The position numbers and the translations under genes are program-made. A stretch of DNA of 64,000 bases from CAWAPD01 sp963783865 (GTDB taxonomy: Bacteria > Actinomycetota > Thermoleophilia > UBA2241), in NCBI GenBank assembly GCA_963783865.1, contig CAWAPD010000002.1, positions 372,001 through 436,000 of the forward strand. The letters run 5' to 3'. Positions 19,203 through 26,898 of the stretch are shown here, one piece after another. Under the pieces are notes generated by a model. It was not told the DNA's origin and did no database searches. It saw only the letters and a list, made by a program, of their open reading frames with translations. Every line of letters starts with the position of its first letter. Position 1 is the stretch's first letter.

Positions 19203-19904
19203 TCAGGACTCGGCGAAGACGATCCGCAGGCGGCAACGGTCGTCGCCGCGGCTGATGGAGGTGGCGGCTTGCAGGTGCGGCACGCCGCTCTCGCGGGCGA
19301 TCACCTCGATCGCACCCTCCATGAACGGCTGGTGCATGTTGCAGACGAAGTCGGGGTGCGTCGTCGACACCTCCTTGAACACGCAGTTGCGGACCTCGAG
19401 CGCGAGCTCGTTGCCGTCCCACGACACCTCGGGCAGCAATCCGGCGCCCTCGGTGATCTCGAGGACGATCTCGGCCAGCGCGGTCCGGTCGGTCGGCCGG
19501 CGGTCGGGGTGGGTGGCCACGAAGGTGCGGCCGGCCTCGACGCCGGCGCGGTGGCAGATCTCGGCGATCGTCGCCTCGTCGACGGTCTCGGCCAGCACCG
19601 TCAAGGCCAGGTCGGCGAGGAAGTCGTAGCGGCGCGGCGGCATCGCGAAGGCGGCCACCTTGTCGGCCTGGCGATAGAGCTTGGCCGGGCGGCCGCCGCC
19701 GGCGCCCTTGCGCAGCGAGGTCGCGAGGAGCCCCGCCTGCTCGAGCTTGCTCAGGTGCATGCGGGCCACGTTGGGGTGCAGGGCGAACCGCTCCGCCGTG
19801 TCGGTCACGGTGACTTCGACGCCGGGACGTTCGACGATCGAGCGGTAGATCCGATAACGAGTGCCGTCCGCGAGGACGGCGGTGAGCTTCTGCTCGCGGT
19901 CCAC
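19203..19904 (-). CDS. SufR-like winged-helix transcriptional regulator
   Basis: This 233-residue protein has an N-terminal winged helix-turn-helix (about 20-75, ALHPNVARMHLSKLEQAGLLATS) of the ArsR/DeoR-like type, including a GGRPAKLY wing. The C-terminal domain has cysteines arranged as in SufR: NC near 178, C 14 residues later, and C in DDRCRLR near the C-terminus, suggesting an iron-sulfur sensor. That is inference from spacing. The GTG at 19904 follows AAGGAGGG; the longer start at 19952 overlaps the promoter. It is divergent from uppP. Confidence 0.75.
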   Translation of the reverse strand: MDREQKLTAVLADGTRYRIYRSIVERPGVEVTVTDTAERFALHPNVARMHLSKLEQAGLLATSLRKGAGGGRPAKLYRQADKVAAFAMPPRRYDFLADLALTVLAETVDEATIAEICHRAGVEAGRTFVATHPDRRPTDRTALAEIVLEITEGAGLLPEVSWDGNELALEVRNCVFKEVSTTHPDFVCNMHQPFMEGAIEVIARESGVPHLQAATSISRGDDRCRLRIVFAES

Positions 19905-19923
19905 AGACCCCTCCTTGACCTGG

Positions 19924-19952
19924 AATATACAGAAGCAACCGAGCCTAAACAA
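19924..19952 (-). promoter_or_regulatory. Promoter of the SufR-like regulator
   Basis: TTGTTT (19947-19952), 17-bp spacer, TATATT (19924-19929), reading leftward. This is one of the few AT-rich stretches in the window. Confidence 0.6.
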
Positions 19953-20042
19953 CCGCCCTACAGTGACAACTCAGGCAACGGTACTATGGGAGACTAGCCG
20001 CGGGGCATACCGCCGACGCTACTGCCGCCTCGCGGCGTGCGG

Positions 20043-20048
20043 TAGACT
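20043..20048 (+). promoter_or_regulatory. -10 element of uppP
   Basis: CGG-TAGACT reads rightward, matching the -10 of gltX on the opposite strand. The predicted leader is about 48 bases to the mini-ORF. Confidence 0.45.
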
Positions 20049-20102
20049 GCGGGCGCCCGATCCCCCGGCGGCGCCGGGCCAGTGAACGGAGGTCTCAACG
20101 TC

Positions 20103-20153
20103 ATGACGATCATCGACGACGGAGCGCGGGCAGGGCGCCGCGGGGCGCCATGA
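20103..20153 (+). CDS. 16-codon upstream ORF coupled to uppP
   Basis: The ORF has a strong GGAGGT site 9-10 bases before its ATG at 20103 and encodes MTIIDDGARAGRRGAP. Its TGA overlaps the uppP ATG as ATGA, while uppP has no ribosome binding site of its own beyond GC-rich codons. Translation of uppP is therefore likely coupled to this leader peptide. Confidence 0.5.
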   Translation: MTIIDDGARAGRRGAP

Positions 20154-20998
20154 CCTGGTGGCACGCCCTGATCCTCGGCATCGTCCAGGGGCTCACCGAG
20201 TTCCTGCCCATCTCGAGCTCGGGCCACCTCATCCTGGTGCCTTGGCTGTTCGGCTGGGAGTGGTCGTTCGCCCACGCCGACCTCAACAAGACGTTCGACG
20301 TGGCCCTGCACTTCGGCACCTTCATCGCGGTGCTCGCTTACTTCTGGCGCCAGGTGATCAGCATCCTGCGCTCGTGGGGGCGCAGTCTCGCGAAGCGCCG
20401 CATCGACGACGCCGAGGAGCGGCTGGCCTGGCTGCTGCTTCTCAGCACCATCCCGGCCGCCCTCGTCGGCGTCGCCTTCGAGAGCTTCGTCGAGGATCAG
20501 CTCGGCAAGCCGATCCTCATCATCGCCCTCATGTTCGCCTTCGCCATCGTCATGTACGTCGCCGACCGTTATGCGCAACACACGAAGTCGATGGCCGACC
20601 TGCGCTGGGGCGGCGCCCTCGGGATCGGCGTCGCCCAGGCGGTCGCGCTGGCGCCGGGCGTGTCGCGCTCGGGCATCACGATGGTCACAGGCCTGTTCAT
20701 CGGCCTCAACCGCGAGGCGGCGGCCCGCTACTCGTTCCTGCTGTCGGTCCCGGTCGTGGGCGGCGCGGCGCTGGTCAAGGGGTTGGAGCTCGCCAAGGAC
20801 GGGATGCCTCACGGCATGGCCGTCCCGTTCCTGGTGGGGATGGCGGCGGCGGCCGTCAGCGGCTTCGCCGCCATCTGGTTCCTGCTCGGCTACCTGCGTC
20901 GCCACACGTTCAAGATCTTCGTCATCTACCGCCTCGTGGTGGCCACCGCCCTGCTGATCGTGATCGCGACCGGCTTCCGGCACGCGACGGGCATCTGA
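20150..20998 (+). CDS. uppP: Undecaprenyl-diphosphatase (BacA type)
   Basis: This 282-residue membrane enzyme dephosphorylates undecaprenyl diphosphate to recycle the cell-wall lipid carrier and confers bacitracin tolerance. Signatures: GLTEFLPISSSGHL near residue 15-28 (catalytic Glu and Ser) and PGVSRSG near residue 172 (catalytic Arg). About seven hydrophobic helices are visible. ATG at 20150 overlaps the leader-peptide stop. The neighbouring amidase fits a cell-wall theme. Confidence 0.95.
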   Translation: MTWWHALILGIVQGLTEFLPISSSGHLILVPWLFGWEWSFAHADLNKTFDVALHFGTFIAVLAYFWRQVISILRSWGRSLAKRRIDDAEERLAWLLLLSTIPAALVGVAFESFVEDQLGKPILIIALMFAFAIVMYVADRYAQHTKSMADLRWGGALGIGVAQAVALAPGVSRSGITMVTGLFIGLNREAAARYSFLLSVPVVGGAALVKGLELAKDGMPHGMAVPFLVGMAAAAVSGFAAIWFLLGYLRRHTFKIFVIYRLVVATALLIVIATGFRHATGI

Positions 20999-21021
20999 CC
21001 CGGCCGGGGGGTAGCCACGGC

Positions 21022-22086
21022 ATGCGCACGCTGACCCTTGGCGACCGCGGCAAGGAGGTCTCCGACGTCCAGAAGCGCCTGCACGCGCGGGGCTTCGAGC
21101 TGGGCAGCGAGGGCGTCGACGGGTTCTTCGGGCCGCGCACGCAGGCCGCGCTCAAGGCGTTCCAGCAGGAGCGCGGCCTGCTCGTCGACGGCGTGCTCGG
21201 GGTCAACAGCTGGCGCGAGCTGGTCGAGGCCGGCTACGCCCTGGGCGACCGCCTGCTCTACCTGCGCATGCCCAACCTGCGGGGCGACGACGTCCTCGCC
21301 CTGCAGGTGAAGCTGAACCTGCTCGGCTTCAACGCCGGTCCCGAGCGCGGCATCTTCGACGCCCGGACCGAGCACGCCGTGATCGACTTCCAGCGCAACG
21401 CCGGGCTGCCGCTCGACGGGATCGTCGGCGACGACACCCTGCGCAAGCTCGACGCCCTGCGCAAGGCCGAGTCCGGCCACGAGGGCAAGAAGATCCCCGA
21501 CCGCGACGAGGGGTTCGTGCCGCACGACACCCTCGCCGGTCAGACCGTCGCGATCGACCCGGGGCACGGCGGGCAGGACAAGGGCGTCGTCTCGCCGGGC
21601 GGTCTGATCGAGAAGGACCTGACGCTGGCCGCGGGGCTGCGGCTGGCCGAGCTGCTGCGGGCCGAGGGCGTGCGCGTCGCGCTGACGCGCGACAGCGACC
21701 AGACGGTGCCCCTCTACGTGCGCACCGCGGCCGCCGACGCCGCCCAGGCGCAGTACATGCTCTCGCTGCACTTCAACGCCCACGAGACGCCCGTCGCGGC
21801 CGGCACCGTGTGCTCCTACTTCCAACGCAGCCACTACTACTCCGAACACGGCGCCCGGCTGGCCGACTACCTCGGCGAGAGCGTCGGCCACCTGACCTCG
21901 GGGTTCATCGCCAGCGTCGGGCGCAACTACGCGGTGCTGCGCGAGCCCGAGGCGATCGCCGTGCTCGTCGAGCCCCTGTTCCTGACCAATCCCGAGGAGG
22001 AGGCGCTCGCCGCCTCTCCCGCCTTCCTGGAACGCTTCGCCGAGGCGCTGGTCGCCGGGCTGGCCGCCTACGTCGCGAGGGCGTGA
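21022..22086 (+). CDS. N-acetylmuramoyl-L-alanine amidase with two PG-binding domains
   Basis: This 354-residue hydrolase cuts the amide bond between muramic acid and the stem peptide. Two peptidoglycan_binding_1 repeats (about residues 5-65 and 80-145, each with an ...GxFGxxTxxAVxxFQ-like pattern) precede an Amidase_3 zinc domain (about 172-352). Zinc ligands are visible in AIDPGHGG, LIEKDLTL and LSLHFNAHE. No signal peptide is seen, so it resembles sporulation/CwlD-like or non-classically exported amidases with N-terminal binding repeats. It may be co-transcribed with the downstream pylSc. Confidence 0.9.
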   Translation: MRTLTLGDRGKEVSDVQKRLHARGFELGSEGVDGFFGPRTQAALKAFQQERGLLVDGVLGVNSWRELVEAGYALGDRLLYLRMPNLRGDDVLALQVKLNLLGFNAGPERGIFDARTEHAVIDFQRNAGLPLDGIVGDDTLRKLDALRKAESGHEGKKIPDRDEGFVPHDTLAGQTVAIDPGHGGQDKGVVSPGGLIEKDLTLAAGLRLAELLRAEGVRVALTRDSDQTVPLYVRTAAADAAQAQYMLSLHFNAHETPVAAGTVCSYFQRSHYYSEHGARLADYLGESVGHLTSGFIASVGRNYAVLREPEAIAVLVEPLFLTNPEEEALAASPAFLERFAEALVAGLAAYVARA

Positions 22087-22089
22087 CGC

Positions 22090-22155
22090 ATGGGGAACGG
22101 GAGGAGCGAGCCCGGAACGCCCACCGGGACGGCGGCCGGAGCGACCGGACGATGA
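22090..22155 (+). CDS. Possible 21-codon leader ORF coupled to pylSc
   Basis: An ATG 4 bases after the amidase stop opens a short GC-rich ORF whose TGA overlaps the pylSc ATG as ATGA, the arrangement also seen at uppP. It may only relay ribosomes from the amidase gene to pylSc. It could be coincidental in GC-rich DNA. Confidence 0.3.
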   Translation: MGNGRSEPGTPTGTAAGATGR

Positions 22156-22985
22156 GCGTGCGGCTCACGCCCACGCAGGCGCAGCGGCTGCGGGAGCTCG
22201 GCGGCGGCGGACTCCTCGAGCAGGAGTTCGCCGCCGCCGCCGAGCGCGACGAGGCGTTCCGCGCCGCGGAGCGCGAGCTGGCGAGCGCGGGCCGGCGCGC
22301 GCTCGCGGAGCTCCGCGCCGGCCCGCGCTCGCCCCGCCTGCGCCTGCTCGAGGCCGACCTGCGCGCGGCCCTGACCGGCGCCGGCGTGGTCGAGATGGTC
22401 ACGCCGGCGATCATCAGCGCCGACGCGTTGCGCCGCATGGGGATCGAGACCGGCCATCCGCTGGCCGAGCAGGTCTTCTGGCTCGAGGGCGACCGCTGCC
22501 TGCGGCCGATGCTGGCGCCGGGGCTCTACACGCTGCTCCGGCGCCTGGCCCGCATCTGGAGCCTGCCGTTCGCGCTCTTCGAGGTCGGCTCGTGCTGGCG
22601 CCGCGACACCAAGGGCAGCCAGCACCTGACCGAGTTCACGATGCTCAACGTGGTCGAGCTGGGCACGGAGATGGACGGGCGGCGAGCTCGTCTGGACGGG
22701 CTCGCCGCCCTCGTCATGGACGCCGCCGGCATCGCCGACTACGAGCTCGAGGCGACCGACTCCGAGGTCTACGGCGAGACGCTCGACATCCTGGTCGGCG
22801 GCCTCGAGGTCTGCTCGACCGCCGTGGGGCCGCTCCCGCTCGACGACGCCTGGGGCATCACCGACCCCTGGGTCGGCCTGGGCTTCGGCCTCGAGCGCCT
22901 CCTGACGGCGCGAGAGGGGTACCCCGACGTCGGCCGCGCCGGGCGCAGCCTCAGCTACGTCGACGGGGTGCGGCTACAGCTGTAG
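22152..22985 (+). CDS. pylSc: Pyrrolysyl-tRNA synthetase catalytic domain, PylSc
   Basis: This 277-residue class II synthetase catalytic domain is of the split bacterial type, similar in length and sequence order to Desulfitobacterium PylSc. Class II motifs: LRPMLAPGLYTLLRRL (117-132), the motif 2 region FEVGSCWRRDT (143-153), EFTMLN with the amide-binding Asn166, SEVYGETLDI with Tyr207 that caps the substrate, and motif 3 PWVGLGFGLERLL (239-251). The ATG at 22152 matches the family start. It lacks the tRNA-binding N-terminal domain, which is encoded separately at 24836-25180. The stop is UAG, the codon its own product reads. Confidence 0.96.
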   Translation: MSVRLTPTQAQRLRELGGGGLLEQEFAAAAERDEAFRAAERELASAGRRALAELRAGPRSPRLRLLEADLRAALTGAGVVEMVTPAIISADALRRMGIETGHPLAEQVFWLEGDRCLRPMLAPGLYTLLRRLARIWSLPFALFEVGSCWRRDTKGSQHLTEFTMLNVVELGTEMDGRRARLDGLAALVMDAAGIADYELEATDSEVYGETLDILVGGLEVCSTAVGPLPLDDAWGITDPWVGLGFGLERLLTAREGYPDVGRAGRSLSYVDGVRLQL

Positions 22986-22997
22986 GCCGGCGCGGCC

Positions 22998-23636
22998 CTA
23001 CTTGCCCAGCAGCGCGTCGATCTTCCTGACGCCGTCGGCCGCGTCCTCGGCGTAGGCGTCGGCGCCGATCTGGTCTGCCCAGCGCTGCGTGCACGGGGCG
23101 CCACCGATGACCGTCTTGTACGGCAGGCCGCCGTCCTTGATCTGCTTGATGACCTTCTTCTGCTCTTCCATCGTCGTCGTGAGCAGGGCGCTCATGCCGA
23201 TGATGTCGGCGTTCACCTCGCCGGCCTTGGCGATGAACGTGTCGGCGGCGCAGTCACGCCCGACATCGTGGACATCGTAGCCGTGCGCCTTGAGGTAGGC
23301 GATGACGATCGCCTTGCCGATGTCGTGCACGTCGCCCTGGACGGTGCCGACGACGATCGTACCCTTCTTCTCGCCCTCGCCCTCGGCCAGCGCCGCGTTG
23401 CAGATCCTGGTGGCGGCGTCCATCGCCTGGGCGGCCAGCATGAGCTCGGGCAGGAAGACCTCGCCGCTCTCGAACGCGTCGCCGACCTGGGTGATGCCCA
23501 CCACGAAGCCGTTGTTCACGATGTCGCCGGGCGCGATGCCCGCGGCGAGCGCCCGCGTCGCGACGTCGGCGGCGCCCTCGGCGTCGTAGTTCACGATCGC
23601 GTCGATGGCCTCCTGATACAGCTCCTCGTTCGCCAT
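22998..23636 (-). CDS. Corrinoid methyl-carrier protein, MtbC/MttC type
   Basis: This complete 212-residue corrinoid protein has a helical cap at 1-90 and a B12 domain at 92-212 with DVHDIGK at 102-108 (His104 binds cobalt), SALLTTTME, and the GGAPCTQRWADQIGADAYAEDA end typical of methylamine and glycine-betaine corrinoid proteins. It would accept a methyl group from an MttB-superfamily methyltransferase. ATG at 23636 follows GAGGAGG. The gene ends with UAG, convergent with the UAG of pylSc only 12 bases away. Location inside the pyl region links it to pyrrolysine-dependent methyl transfer by context. Confidence 0.92.
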   Translation of the reverse strand: MANEELYQEAIDAIVNYDAEGAADVATRALAAGIAPGDIVNNGFVVGITQVGDAFESGEVFLPELMLAAQAMDAATRICNAALAEGEGEKKGTIVVGTVQGDVHDIGKAIVIAYLKAHGYDVHDVGRDCAADTFIAKAGEVNADIIGMSALLTTTMEEQKKVIKQIKDGGLPYKTVIGGAPCTQRWADQIGADAYAEDAADGVRKIDALLGK

Positions 23637-23750
23637 AGCCGTCAACTCCTCCTCGACTTTTGCTGCCGTCGTCAGCTCGCGACTTCGCAACGGCGTGACC
23701 TGAGAACTGCTCCCGGGAAGCCGGCGGACGGCCCCAGCCGGGACGCCGTG

Positions 23751-23756
23751 AGTATA
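23751..23756 (-). promoter_or_regulatory. -10 element of the corrinoid protein gene
   Basis: TATACT reads leftward in an otherwise GC-rich gap. It predicts a leader of about 107 bases containing several potential stems. No -35 match was seen. Confidence 0.4.
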
Positions 23757-23826
23757 ACGCACGGCTCCCGGCTCACCCCGGGAGCGGCGAGCGCGGCGAG
23801 AAGTTTGCTCAAGTTCCCGGGGGCGC

Positions 23827-23887
23827 GGGGCGCGGGCGGGCTCGACGGGGGCGCCGCAGGCGCCCGAGTCGAGCCCGCCCGCGCCCC
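23827..23887. repeat. 61-bp near-perfect palindrome in a divergent intergenic region
   Basis: A 20-bp perfect outer stem (23827-23846 with 23868-23887), two mismatched pairs, and a 7-bp inner stem close on loop GCA. It lies between two divergently transcribed starts and abuts the -10 of the radical SAM gene, so it cannot be an ordinary end-of-operon terminator. Confidence 0.7.
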
Positions 23888-23889
23888 TG

Positions 23890-23898
23890 TGGTACATT
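23890..23898 (+). promoter_or_regulatory. Extended -10 promoter giving a leaderless mRNA
   Basis: TGG-TACATT reads rightward; a start 7 bases downstream falls exactly on the ATG at 23905. Confidence 0.5.
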
Positions 23899-23904
23899 CG
23901 GGTC

Positions 23905-24783
23905 ATGCGTTACCACGGCGCCGTGATCCGCCCCCCGAGCGAGGCGTCGAGTCTGATCCTGCAGGTCACCTACGGCTGCTCGAACGACTCGTGTGACTTC
24001 TGCAGCACCTATCTCGACAAGCCGTTCGCCGTGCGACCACCCGAGGAGGTGGTCGAGGACGTCGTCGGCCTGCCCGAGAACGTCAAGCGCCGCACGCGCC
24101 GCGTGTTCCTGGCCGACGGCGACGCGCTGGCGCTGTCGCGGCGACGCATGGTCGAGGTCCTCGACCTGCTGCGCCGCGAGCTGCCCAGCCTCGAACGCGT
24201 CGCCTGCTACGCCAACGCCCAGAACCTGCTCAAGAAGTCGCCCGACGACCTGGCGGCGATCCGCGCCGCCGGCCTCGAGCTGCTCTACCTCGGCCTCGAG
24301 TCGGGCGACGACGAGACGCTGGCCGCCATCCACAAGGGCGTGACGGCGGCCCAGCAGGTCGAGGCGTGCCGCAAGGCGAAGGCGGCCGGGTTCGAGCTCT
24401 CGATCACCGCCATCCTCGGCCTCGCCGGCGAGGAGCGCTCGCTGCGGCACGCGCGAGCGACCGGCGACGCGCTGTCGGCCATCGACCCGGAGTACATCGG
24501 GGTGCTCAGCCTGATGGTCGAGCCGGGGACGGCGCTGGCCGCTCGCGTGGCGAGCGGCGAGTTCGCCGTCCCCGCCCCGCTGACCATGCTGCGCGAGCTG
24601 CGCGAGATCATCGCCAACACCGACGTGACCGACGCGCTGTTCCGCTCGAACCACGCCTCGAACTACCTGCCGGTCGGCGGCCGCCTGCCCCAGGACAAGG
24701 AGGGGATGGTGCGGGCGCTCGACGCGGTCCTGGACGCGCCCCAGAACGTGCAGCTGCGGCCCGAGGCCTGGCGCCTGCTCTAG
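23905..24783 (+). CDS. Radical SAM protein within the pyl region
   Basis: This 292-residue radical SAM enzyme has a CX4CX2C cluster motif (Cys25, Cys30, Cys33), a spacing seen in a widespread uncharacterised family that starts with a short RPPSEA segment and contains FLADGDALAL, YLGLESGDDETL and FRSNHASNYLPVGG blocks. All these blocks are present. It is not PylB, which is the gene at 29542. No substrate is known. It lies between the corrinoid gene and pylSn; whether it serves the pyl system is open. Leaderless translation from the ATG at 23905 is likely. The stop is UAG. Confidence 0.82.
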   Translation: MRYHGAVIRPPSEASSLILQVTYGCSNDSCDFCSTYLDKPFAVRPPEEVVEDVVGLPENVKRRTRRVFLADGDALALSRRRMVEVLDLLRRELPSLERVACYANAQNLLKKSPDDLAAIRAAGLELLYLGLESGDDETLAAIHKGVTAAQQVEACRKAKAAGFELSITAILGLAGEERSLRHARATGDALSAIDPEYIGVLSLMVEPGTALAARVASGEFAVPAPLTMLRELREIIANTDVTDALFRSNHASNYLPVGGRLPQDKEGMVRALDAVLDAPQNVQLRPEAWRLL

Positions 24784-24790
24784 CCTGCGC

Positions 24791-24831
24791 GGCGCGGGGC
24801 GGGGCGGCCTGCGGCCGCCCCGCCCCGCGCC
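24791..24831. terminator. Bidirectional hairpin between radical SAM gene and pylSn
   Basis: A perfect 19-bp GC stem (24791-24809 with 24813-24831), loop TGC, lies between two convergent UAG stops. Confidence 0.72.
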
Positions 24832-24835
24832 CTCC

Positions 24836-25180
24836 CTACTTCGGCCGCTCCTCGTCGCGCAGGTACGACCCGTACCCGCGCTTGAACCTCGTCGCCGCGT
24901 ACTTCTGCAGCTTCCAGTCGGGGATGCGGCACTCGGGGCAGGCCTCGAAGAACAGCTTGTTGCGCAGCCAGCGGGCCGAGCGGCTGTTCTTGGAGTCGCG
25001 CACGATCATCACCTTGCCGCAGTGGGTGGTCAGGCGGGCGCGCGTAGCACCGAGCACCTCGAAGTCGCGGATGCCGTGCAGCAGGCCGCGGCGCGAGGGC
25101 CACAGCTTCATCTTCTCGATCAGGCGGAAGAGCGGGACCTGCTTGCGGTAGTAGACCGGCTTGTTGGGATCGGTCGGCAC
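24836..25180 (-). CDS. pylSn: Pyrrolysyl-tRNA synthetase N-terminal tRNA-binding protein, PylSn
   Basis: This 114-residue protein corresponds to the N-terminal domain of archaeal PylS and to the separate PylSn of Desulfitobacterium. It contains the LWPSRRGLLHGI block, RDSKNSRSARWLRNK and CPECRIPDWKL. His35, Cys54, Cys81 and Cys84 match the HCCC zinc site described for PylSn. It binds the compact tRNA-Pyl and raises specificity of PylSc. The GTG at 25180 starts 4 bases after the serine hydrolase stop with no clear ribosome binding site, implying coupling. Its stop is UAG with no in-frame stop close behind, so suppression would add a long extension. Confidence 0.95.
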   Translation of the reverse strand: MPTDPNKPVYYRKQVPLFRLIEKMKLWPSRRGLLHGIRDFEVLGATRARLTTHCGKVMIVRDSKNSRSARWLRNKLFFEACPECRIPDWKLQKYAATRFKRGYGSYLRDEERPK

Positions 25181-25184
25181 GGCG

Positions 25185-26864
25185 TCAGGGCGTGAAGGCG
25201 CGGTACAGCGGCGCCTGGTCGTAGACCGCACGCGTGGCGCGGCCCTCCACGAGGCAGTCGAACGCGAGCCGGTCGGGACGCCACTCGTCGGCGCCGACGC
25301 GGAACGTGGCGTCGCCCAGCGGCACGAGCTCGAGCTCGCAGGACGGCGCCTCGATCCAGGGCCCGCTGGCCCACAGCCGGCCCTTGCGCTCGAACACGCG
25401 CAGGTCGGTGATCCAGGCGCTCCACGAGCGGTAGTGGCCGACGAACGGCTGCCACTCGGGCCGGGCCGGGAATCCACGCGGGCCGCGGTAGCGAGGGCAG
25501 CCGAACCAGTCGGGACCGTGCCACAGCTCGACGACGACGCCCTCCTCGTCGCGGAAGGCCTGCAGCGGGAACCGGTCCCAGTCGGGATCGGGCAGGATGA
25601 ACACGTCGTCGGCGTGGCGCTCGAGGTCGACCTCGCGCTCGCCGTCGACCAGCACGACGCGGCCGCCGCGGGCGGCGAGCGTGATGGCGGCCGGCGGCAC
25701 GCCGGCCGCGCCGCGCTCGTCGCCCCAGTCGGCATGCAGCCGATACGTCCCCTCGAACGCCTCTGGGTCGGCGATGAGCGTCGGGTCGCCGGGCGGCGGC
25801 GGCGGGGGCACGGGTGCCCCCGCCGCCGCCGCCCGGCACGCCGCCAGCGCGTAGCGCACGAGCTCGAAGCGGTCGTCGTCGCCGTTCAGCAGCGCGACGA
25901 CCGCCAGGCCCGCCTCGAGGTCGGTCATCAGGTACGAGCCGTAGCCCACCATCGAGCCCGAGTGGCCGACGAGCGTGCGTCCGTCGAGCTCGCGGGTGAC
26001 CTGCCCGTAGCCGTACCACGCCCCGGGCTCGTCGGGGTCTTCGACGAAGCGGCCCGCCAGCCGCGACCAGCCCTCGTCGCTCACCAGGCGTCCGTCCGGA
26101 GTCTGCCCGCGCCCCAGCCACAGGCGCGCGTAGGCGCCCATGTCCGTCGCGCTGCTGACGATGCTGCCGTCGGCCGTCCCCGTCTCGTACCAGGGACTGA
26201 CGATGCGCGGCTGCCCGGCGTGCGGGAGGCGATCGTCGTACAGCCGCTGGTGGGGCAGCGCCACGGTCTCGCGGGTCGCCAGGGTGATCGCCGGGTCGCT
26301 GTCGGTCATGCCGAGCGGGTCGAGGAGCCGCTCGGCCAGCAGCTGGGGGAACGGCCGCCCCGTGACCGCCTCGAGGACCAGGCCCACCAGCTTGTAGCCG
26401 TCGTTGGAATAGGAGAAGCGCGCGCCCGGGGGCGAGACGACCTCGGTGTCGCGCAGCGCCCACACCTGGTGCACGCCGTCGAGCGAGAAGTCCGTCCCCT
26501 GGATCAGGCCCGCCGTGTGCGTGAGCAGATGGTGGAGCGTGATCGGGGCGAAACGCCCGCGGACCGAGAACCAGGGCAGGTAGTCGGTCACCGGCGCGTC
26601 GAGCGAGAGCCGGCCGGCCTCGACCTCCTGCAGCGCGACGATCGCCGCGAACGACTTGCTGACCGAGCCGATCTGGAAGCGGCTGCCGGGCGTGACCGGC
26701 CGGCCGGTCGTCAGGTCGCCGACGCCGCGGCAGACGTAGCCGAGGGTGCGCTCGCGGTCGGTGACCGCGAGCGCCGCGCCGGTCGCCGTCCAGCACGGCA
26801 GACGCGCCGCCAGGTAGTCGTCGATCGCCGCCAGGGCGTCGTCGATCACCGGTGCCGTGGTCAT
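25185..26864 (-). CDS. Serine hydrolase, class C beta-lactamase/PBP-like
   Basis: This 559-residue penicillin-binding-like hydrolase has the SxxK nucleophile motif SVSK at 67-70, a YSN-type second motif (FSYSNDGYKL) and HSG (GHSGSMVGYG) as third motif, in the order of the beta-lactamase/EstB/D-aminopeptidase family. A C-terminal lipocalin-like beta domain (about 390-555) follows a proline-rich linker. No signal peptide is present, so it is probably cytoplasmic. The substrate is unknown. The ATG at 26864 has GGAGGAG upstream. It lies between tRNA-Pyl and pylSn and is likely co-transcribed with both, an unusual partner for pyl genes. Confidence 0.85.
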   Translation of the reverse strand: MTTAPVIDDALAAIDDYLAARLPCWTATGAALAVTDRERTLGYVCRGVGDLTTGRPVTPGSRFQIGSVSKSFAAIVALQEVEAGRLSLDAPVTDYLPWFSVRGRFAPITLHHLLTHTAGLIQGTDFSLDGVHQVWALRDTEVVSPPGARFSYSNDGYKLVGLVLEAVTGRPFPQLLAERLLDPLGMTDSDPAITLATRETVALPHQRLYDDRLPHAGQPRIVSPWYETGTADGSIVSSATDMGAYARLWLGRGQTPDGRLVSDEGWSRLAGRFVEDPDEPGAWYGYGQVTRELDGRTLVGHSGSMVGYGSYLMTDLEAGLAVVALLNGDDDRFELVRYALAACRAAAAGAPVPPPPPPGDPTLIADPEAFEGTYRLHADWGDERGAAGVPPAAITLAARGGRVVLVDGEREVDLERHADDVFILPDPDWDRFPLQAFRDEEGVVVELWHGPDWFGCPRYRGPRGFPARPEWQPFVGHYRSWSAWITDLRVFERKGRLWASGPWIEAPSCELELVPLGDATFRVGADEWRPDRLAFDCLVEGRATRAVYDQAPLYRAFTP

Positions 26865-26898
26865 GCTCCTCCGTCGCTGCGGGTCCGCGGGGTCGGGC

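Noticed and set aside
22998..23636. Corrinoid gene as a UAG-containing pyrrolysine protein
   Set aside because: Corrinoid proteins do not contain Pyl, and the UAG is at the normal C-terminus of the family.
23905..24783. Radical SAM gene as pylB
   Set aside because: Its motif spacing and conserved blocks differ; the true PylB with CxxxCxxC and matching length is at 29542-30627.
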